NCBI RefSeq assembly: GCF_013402795.1 | Contig: NZ_CP058595.1 | Coordinates: 2,830,001 to 2,894,000, forward strand | Reading direction: 5' to 3' | DNA from: Costertonia aggregata | Lineage (GTDB): Bacteria > Bacteroidota > Bacteroidia > Flavobacteriales > Flavobacteriaceae | DNA: 64,000 bases | In this document: positions 59,120 to 64,000 of the stretch, in pieces | Layout: the number at the start of each line of letters is the position of its first letter | Position numbering within the stretch: position 1 is the stretch's first letter | The notes under the pieces: generated by a model | What the model was told of the DNA's origin: nothing | What the model saw: the letters and a program-made list of their open reading frames with translations, nothing else | Database searches by the model: none | Program-made: the position numbers and the translations under genes

Positions 59120-59476
59120 CTACTCCTCACAGATTTCACCCAAATAATCGGCTAAATTCAATTGGAATAAAGTTCCTTCGACCAAATCCTGAATGGCTAC
59201 CAATTCCTTTACATTCATGGCGAAAGTTACCTGTGGTGCGGGAGAGTCTACAAATAACGCTTTGCATGATTCATTTTGGGCACACTCACTACACATGGGT
59301 GAGTTATCCATAGTGTGCTTTATGTTTTTTGAAAATCGTGATAGTTCATTATAGGAAAGTAAGAGCCCAGTATCCCTAAAGACCAACTGTACTTTTTTGA
59401 TATCTTTTACTGATGTTCTTTTCCATTGAAACGCCATACCAAAAGGGTTATGATAAATGGGGTTTATATTTTTCAT
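59120..59476 (-). CDS. small Cys-containing protein (DUF6686-like), unknown
   Basis: 118 residues, no signal peptide. A central CSECAQNESC motif with three Cys and one more Cys in the C-terminal GEICEE, plus NPFGMAFQWKRTSVKD near the start. From memory it resembles the DUF6686 family of Bacteroidota, not verified. The Cys could hold a metal or a disulfide. It sits 32 bases downstream of the PepSY-flavoprotein gene on the same strand, so it may belong to that operon. Confidence 0.7.
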   Translation of the reverse strand: MKNINPIYHNPFGMAFQWKRTSVKDIKKVQLVFRDTGLLLSYNELSRFSKNIKHTMDNSPMCSECAQNESCKALFVDSPAPQVTFAMNVKELVAIQDLVEGTLFQLNLADYLGEICEE

Positions 59477-59508
59477 GTTTGTTTTTTTATTTTACTGTAA
59501 CAAAAATT

Positions 59509-61701
59509 TCAATAACAGTCCATTTTTAATTGTTGCTGTTGTTCAAAATCGCTCAACGGTTTTTTTAATTCGGTATACGTTATGTCATCCAATACTTCCA
59601 ATACACCATGTTGCATGGCCAAGGAGCCGCAAATAAAAATTGCACCCCCCTCCGATAAGGTTTCGCTTATTATTTTGATATTGTCTTTTAATAGGTCTTG
59701 CACATATTTTTTTTGATTTTCCTTTGAATAGGCAATGTTTACAGTAGATACATATTCTTTTGCTCTTGCATTGGAAAGCATATCCGAATATAGCTGCAAG
59801 GATTTTTTCGTGCGTAAGCCTAAAAATAAGTGAACAGGTATTTTACCTATATTTTCAAACAACATCCCTAAAAAAGGAGCTATTCCCGTGCCATTGGCAA
59901 TCAGGACAACAGATTTGGCTTGCCTTGGAAAATGAAAATCCGGATTTTTTTTGATGCGTATATTCATACGGGTTGCAATTGCCAGGTCGCTTAAAAAGGG
60001 CGAACATATTCCGAATTTATGTTTTTTTACGCTTAAAAGTATATCGTCTCCTATTTTGGCAATAGAATATAAACGTTCAAAATTATCCTGCTTAGGGGTT
60101 ATCGCAGCCAAATCTCCAGATTGAAATTGTATATTTTTTTCGGGGCGTAACCGTATTAAAAAGGTATCATCTTTATTTAAGTCGGTTTTTTCTACAACTC
60201 TAAAACTGTTTTTTTTAAGCTGTTTTTTCTTTTTTTCGGGAAACTTTATTTTTAACGAAACCGATGTCTTCTCTTCCCACTTTTTGGCCCAATCCAAAAA
60301 CGACCGTTCGTCTTGATTGTTTATCTTATACAAGGGAATTGTTTGTTCAAAATATGGTGAAGCATCAAGCAGATTTTCCACGGTTACGGCAAACGAACAG
60401 TACCTGGGGTATAGCAACGAACCAAAACCTACGACCGAGTACTGTACCTTTTTCGTGGCTTGAACGGTTTTGAAAAGCTGTTCAAATTTTCTGGCATTCG
60501 TGGTGGGCTGCCCATCGCCATACGTAGCGGTCAAGACGATAAGATGCTGGGCTTTTTTATAGGTGGAATACGAATTTAATTTACCCAAAAAGACACTTTT
60601 TCCTGATTTTACCAAGGCTTGTTTTAAAAGTTTTGCAAATCCAAAAGTGCTGCCTGTTTCAGAACCGACCAAAATAATATGGCTACATTCATCCTTATCG
60701 ACCCTATCTATTTTTGTATTCTTGGTTCGTCTGCGCCACATGACGATACCCGTATAAATAAAGAATAGGATTGAGACACTGGCCAATAACAAGATTACCG
60801 ACCATAAAAAAGAACCTTGCCCAGTGTGGAGCAAGGTACTCCATCTACTGGCCAAAACCGTGAATGGATATTGTATTTCACTTAAAACCTCACCCGTATA
60901 TTGGTGTACGTAAATCTCCCTGTCGCTCAGGGAAACCTCAAAGTAATCTTCAGGTGCTTTGGAAAAGGGAAAATTTACAGATTTTACATCCTTCAATACA
61001 ATTGTTTTGAAAATGGGCAGTTCAGATGCCTCTATGCTCAGATCAACTTCCGTTTTAGCGTTTTTTAATTCGTGAATGGTCGTGTTTTCGGGCAATAACG
61101 AAAATTTCTCTGCGGAAAGGTATACCCCGGTAGCTGCGATAATAATGATAGGCAATAAGAACAGTCGTCCGAATATCACATGGTAACGTAGCTCAAAATA
61201 CTCTTTTTGCACCTTGGAAAAGAGTTTCATGAGTCCACCTTGTCTTTTTAGTATCAAAAATAATCCGGTAATGGCGATAAGACAGAGCAAGAACGAAACA
61301 AGGCCCACAAAAAAACGTCCCAAACCTTTTAAAAAAAGGGATCGGTGTAGATTGGTCGCAAATTGAAAAATTGGAGCTTGTGCTTTTGGGCTTCCTAATT
61401 TTTCGGCGGTTTTTGGATGTATGTATATTGTTTCACTTTCTCCGGATTTGGTAATTACCGATGCCGATATGAAATCATTCGCATCAATTTCCAAAGAAAG
61501 TACCTCGTCATAGGAGCTGTTCAATGCGACCATGGTTTCCGATAACGATAGTTTCTCGCTACCGGCAATATGATAGGGCTGCACGGCGTTTTGCATTGGC
61601 TCAAAGGCCAGAACTATACCTGTAAGCGATGCGATCGTTAAAAAAAGTGCCGAGGCCAAAGCCAATAATAAATGACTGTACCTCCAGATAGAGACGGTCA
61701 T
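59509..61701 (-). CDS. PepSY-domain membrane protein fused to flavodoxin/ferredoxin-NADP reductase
   Basis: 730 residues. N-terminal PepSY-TM part with four spans and two periplasmic loops (residues about 1-330, SHLLLALASALFLTIASLTG at the start), then a flavodoxin domain (about 341-490, VGSETGSTFGFA), an FAD domain and a NADPH-binding domain (about 520-730; SIAKIGDDILLSV, IANGTGIAPFLGML, GLRTKKSLQLY). Same order as cytochrome P450/sulfite-reductase-like diflavin reductases. It would move electrons from NADPH across the inner membrane. Followed upstream by the DUF2271 gene 10 bases away. Confidence 0.93.
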   Translation of the reverse strand: MTVSIWRYSHLLLALASALFLTIASLTGIVLAFEPMQNAVQPYHIAGSEKLSLSETMVALNSSYDEVLSLEIDANDFISASVITKSGESETIYIHPKTAEKLGSPKAQAPIFQFATNLHRSLFLKGLGRFFVGLVSFLLCLIAITGLFLILKRQGGLMKLFSKVQKEYFELRYHVIFGRLFLLPIIIIAATGVYLSAEKFSLLPENTTIHELKNAKTEVDLSIEASELPIFKTIVLKDVKSVNFPFSKAPEDYFEVSLSDREIYVHQYTGEVLSEIQYPFTVLASRWSTLLHTGQGSFLWSVILLLASVSILFFIYTGIVMWRRRTKNTKIDRVDKDECSHIILVGSETGSTFGFAKLLKQALVKSGKSVFLGKLNSYSTYKKAQHLIVLTATYGDGQPTTNARKFEQLFKTVQATKKVQYSVVGFGSLLYPRYCSFAVTVENLLDASPYFEQTIPLYKINNQDERSFLDWAKKWEEKTSVSLKIKFPEKKKKQLKKNSFRVVEKTDLNKDDTFLIRLRPEKNIQFQSGDLAAITPKQDNFERLYSIAKIGDDILLSVKKHKFGICSPFLSDLAIATRMNIRIKKNPDFHFPRQAKSVVLIANGTGIAPFLGMLFENIGKIPVHLFLGLRTKKSLQLYSDMLSNARAKEYVSTVNIAYSKENQKKYVQDLLKDNIKIISETLSEGGAIFICGSLAMQHGVLEVLDDITYTELKKPLSDFEQQQQLKMDCY

Positions 61702-61711
61702 GTCATAGGTT

Positions 61712-62203
61712 TTATTGGGGAATCATGCGTACGTAACGTATAAAACCTTTACCTTCTTTCTTGGTCTTCAGGTTTTCCGTGGTCAATTCGAACTCAAGGT
61801 CATCCATGTAATATTCTTGGTCTTCTACGGCAGATTCAAATCGTATCTTGTATCCGGCATCTATTTTGTCCACGGGTATTTTTAATACTGTCATACTTCG
61901 TTCCCCGCCAGAGACGGTTGCACCGGTAATGGCATCTATGTCGGGCCGTTTTATACCGTAAACATTTTTCCACCACTCCTCAATATCCCTATACCACTCA
62001 TTGTCATCACCTTGCACATACAAGGTTTCTTCATATTTGTTTTCTGCATTCAACAACGATACTACCACATAGGCTCCCTCACCGGTATAATTGGTCAATT
62101 GTATCATACATTTATAGTTTACCGTTTCCTCGGATCGTGTAAAACTTGCCGTGATAATAAATGCTAGGGCTATAATGAATAAAATTCTAAACTTGGGTTT
62201 CAT
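61712..62203 (-). CDS. DUF2271 protein with flavinylation-type motif
   Basis: 163 residues; signal-like N-terminal helix (LFIIALAFIITASFTRS). DUF2271 core: CMIQLTNYTGEGAYVVVSLLNAENKYEETLYVQGDDNEWYRDIEEWW in pieces. Residues 90-96 read D-A-I-T-G-A-T, the DxxTGAT form recognised by ApbE, so Thr96 may carry covalent FMN. Lies directly between a PepSY-flavoprotein and an ankyrin protein gene. Probably receives electrons from the PepSY reductase outside the inner membrane. Modification is inferred. Confidence 0.88.
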   Translation of the reverse strand: MKPKFRILFIIALAFIITASFTRSEETVNYKCMIQLTNYTGEGAYVVVSLLNAENKYEETLYVQGDDNEWYRDIEEWWKNVYGIKRPDIDAITGATVSGGERSMTVLKIPVDKIDAGYKIRFESAVEDQEYYMDDLEFELTTENLKTKKEGKGFIRYVRMIPQ

Positions 62204-62231
62204 TTTTTTAATTTTTTCTACAGTTTTTCAC

Positions 62232-63725
62232 TTACTTTAAAAATTCCAAAGTTACTTGCCGTTCTCTCAATAGTTCATTCTCATTGGCCAGGTCATAAAC
62301 CGATTCTTCAAATTCTGTTTTTACCGATTTGTCCGCTCCCTGGGAAATCAAATATTTTAAAATAATATCGTTGTTTGAAGTCATCGCTGCCATATGTAAT
62401 GGAGTAATGCCGTCTTTGTTTTTTTGGTTGATATCTATATCAAAAGCTTCTAATCTTTTTAATAACGAAAGATTATTTTCTTTTACGGCCAAGTGTAGTA
62501 AGGTATTTCCGTTTTCTTGTGTTTCGTTCAAAGAGAGTCCCTTATCGGTCAAAAGCTTTAATTTTTGTTCAAAACTTTCGGGCTCGGCGTTTTTGTATGT
62601 GTTCAAAAGGTAATGAGCAAGGGTATTGTCTTTTACATCTTTCACATGGATATCCGCTCCCTTTCGGATGATAAAATCAACAACTTCACCAGAATTACGG
62701 TTTACGGCCATAACAAGTGCCGTATGCCCACTTTTATTTTGTGCATCAATATCTTCGACATGATCGGACAAAAATTTGACCACCTCTAGGGTATTGCTCT
62801 TTGCAGCATTCATAAAAGGAGAGTTCCCAGCTTTATCTTGTTGGTCAACATCTACACCTTTATTTATAAAATACTTAAAAACCTCTAGATCATTGGTTTT
62901 GTAGGCAATGGCGTGTAACGGATTTCGGTTTTCAATATCGGAGGTATCGGGGTTGATGCCCAAACTCTCCAAATATTTATAGGTCTCTAAACTGTTTTGG
63001 GAATTTCGGGTACCCAGGCTCGCCATATGCAAGGCGTTTTGCCCTTTGTTATTAACTGTTGTGTAGGGCAATCCTTTTTTTACCAATGTTTTCAGCAAGG
63101 GTATATGACCTCCTTTTGCAGCATAATGAAAAACCCCGTTCCCATGATCGTCCGTACTTTTAAGGTCCAAACCTTTTGAAACGAAATATGCTATTGTACC
63201 GTAGTCTTTGACAAAAGGTGCTACCAACAATAATGCGTTTGCGCCGTCGTGGTTTTTAGCTTTGATATCGGCATTGTTTTCTAATAAAAAATCATATAAT
63301 TCAGGATTGGTTTGGCCTGTAACAGCGGCAAAATTCATGACAGAATAGCCATGGCTATCTTCAATATTTGCCTTTGCACCTTTGTCGACCAAATATTGCA
63401 TTATTTCCAAATTGTCACGATAAGCGGCCCAAAAAATATAGGTTCTACCGTCATGGGTCAGTTTATCAACTTCATTGCCCTTTTTGCCCAACAAATATTT
63501 TATGGTGGTATTGTCCGCTTTCTCCATAAGCGCATAACAAACGGCATCGAACATTGATTCGTTAAGTGCGGTAACATTATTTCCCGCTTTGATATCTTGT
63601 TCAATTTGTGAAATAGATGGATTGGCCTTCCAATACCCACGTTTCAAAAAAACGTTTTCTTGGGCATTGCCCAACGTAAAGGAAAAGAACGTAACGATGC
63701 CTAGAATAAACTGTACTGTTTTCAT
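62232..63725 (-). CDS. secreted ankyrin-repeat protein
   Basis: 497 residues from ATG 63725 (MKTVQFILGIVTFFSFTLGNAQ signal peptide; an ATG 6 codons upstream precedes it and is less likely). Most of the chain is about 12 ankyrin repeats with HxAAxxG-like helices and G-A-D turns, for example GITPLHMAAMTSNNDIILKYL and GHTALVMAVNRNSG. Binding scaffold in the periplasm. In an apparent operon with DUF2271 and the PepSY reductase, and 4 bases from the partial gene upstream. Confidence 0.93.
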   Translation of the reverse strand: MKTVQFILGIVTFFSFTLGNAQENVFLKRGYWKANPSISQIEQDIKAGNNVTALNESMFDAVCYALMEKADNTTIKYLLGKKGNEVDKLTHDGRTYIFWAAYRDNLEIMQYLVDKGAKANIEDSHGYSVMNFAAVTGQTNPELYDFLLENNADIKAKNHDGANALLLVAPFVKDYGTIAYFVSKGLDLKSTDDHGNGVFHYAAKGGHIPLLKTLVKKGLPYTTVNNKGQNALHMASLGTRNSQNSLETYKYLESLGINPDTSDIENRNPLHAIAYKTNDLEVFKYFINKGVDVDQQDKAGNSPFMNAAKSNTLEVVKFLSDHVEDIDAQNKSGHTALVMAVNRNSGEVVDFIIRKGADIHVKDVKDNTLAHYLLNTYKNAEPESFEQKLKLLTDKGLSLNETQENGNTLLHLAVKENNLSLLKRLEAFDIDINQKNKDGITPLHMAAMTSNNDIILKYLISQGADKSVKTEFEESVYDLANENELLRERQVTLEFLK

Positions 63726-63729
63726 GTTA

Positions 63730-64000
63730 TCAATTTTGAACAAACGATTCGATAACTTCGCTTATTTCTTGTTCTTTGCTTATTTCATCATCAAATAAAT
63801 GTTTGTACAATACTTTATTGTCAACTTTTTCTTTAAGGGTCAAATCGGTATTTCTTTTAAATACTTCATCCCATTTACTGCGAACGGTAGTCCATTTATC
63901 ATGGTGTTCTTGCCACCAATCCGAGGCGCCTTTGCACCTTTCGTCCGGCACTTTTACATAGGTATTGTACCCTTTTTCCATGGCTAGGATTACGTCAGCC
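63730..64000 (-). CDS. 3' end of a gene cut by the window edge, unrecognised
   Basis: Open to the right edge (codons ADVILA precede the first internal Met at 63981), so only the C-terminal 90 residues are visible: acidic and helical, with GASDWWQEHHDKWTTVRSKW and a C-terminal ESFVQN. No family recognised. It precedes the ankyrin gene by 4 bases on the same strand and is likely the first visible member of the PepSY/DUF2271 operon. Confidence 0.8.
   Translation of the reverse strand, partial: ADVILAMEKGYNTYVKVPDERCKGASDWWQEHHDKWTTVRSKWDEVFKRNTDLTLKEKVDNKVLYKHLFDDEISKEQEISEVIESFVQN

Noticed and set aside
1-64000. CRISPR arrays, insertion sequences, prophage genes, rRNA, tmRNA
   Set aside because: No spaced direct repeats, transposase or integrase motifs, phage structural genes or conserved RNA sequences were seen on either strand.

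Overview
The window looks like a chromosomal segment of a marine-type Flavobacteriaceae bacterium (Bacteroidota), perhaps near Maribacter, Zobellia or Arenibacter; the genus is a guess. Reasons: low G+C, near-universal flavobacterial protein families (long-form PurM, NusB with a long N-terminal extension, DUF3276, DUF4197, DUF4920, DUF1684, DUF1573), type II and type III glutamine synthetases, and promoters of the Bacteroidota type (TAnnTTTG at -7). It is mostly core genome. I see no rRNA, phage, insertion sequence or CRISPR array. There is one tRNA (Arg, anticodon ACG) with a nearby partial copy of its 3' end.

Layout. 1-2.6 kb: NarL-type two-component pair and a collagen-like lipoprotein. 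2.7-5.1 kb: tRNA-Arg, apt, a small conserved protein, a Na+/Ca2+-exchanger family protein. 5.1-8.5 kb: divergent glutamine synthetases II and III. 8.6-10.7 kb: beta-barrel protein and purM. 10.85-14.5 kb: an extracytoplasmic redox cluster (Rieske lipoprotein, thioredoxin-like protein, ApbE flavin transferase, DUF4266 lipoprotein with a GGGCGCN tail, DUF3570 outer-membrane protein). 14.6-22.8 kb: prfA, pyrF, hydrolases, an Lrp regulator, a DJ-1/PfpI lipoprotein and small lipoproteins. 22.8-25.6 kb: PII - ammonium transporter - porin operon. 25.9-30.9 kb: fluoride channel, small membrane proteins, MazG-like protein, ilvE, DUF4920, mnmD, a TIGR01777 oxidoreductase. 31-37.2 kb: grpE-dnaJ, ABC exporter pair, MscS channel, sigma-54-type response regulator lacking a DNA-binding domain. 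38-41.5 kb: PPK2, M28 peptidase, cyclophilin-FKBP fusion. 41.5-49.3 kb: two tiny membrane proteins, cold-shock protein, peroxiredoxin, YfiT-like transferase, acyltransferase, M14 peptidase, DUF3276. 49.4-59.5 kb: MsbA-like ABC exporter, nusB-DUF1573-yajC, pepT, pyrD, LysE exporter, HMG-CoA lyase. 59.5-64 kb: PepSY-flavodoxin reductase, DUF2271 protein with a flavinylation-type motif, secreted ankyrin protein, and a gene cut by the window edge.

Two themes stand out. First, all nitrogen-assimilation promoters here (glnII, glnIII, PII-amt-porin) carry inverted repeats of the form ACCC-N11-13-GGGT. At glnII and PII the nearer repeat is centred 27 bases upstream of the -7 box and a second lies about 78-80 bases upstream, which suggests one unknown activator. 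Second, two separate envelope redox modules are linked by flavin chemistry: ApbE lies in the Rieske/DUF4266/DUF3570 cluster, and the DUF2271 protein at 62 kb carries a DxxTGAT motif of the kind ApbE modifies. A family of 29-58 residue single-span membrane proteins (three copies) is also present.

All calls come from reading motifs and protein resemblance by eye; no database search was run.
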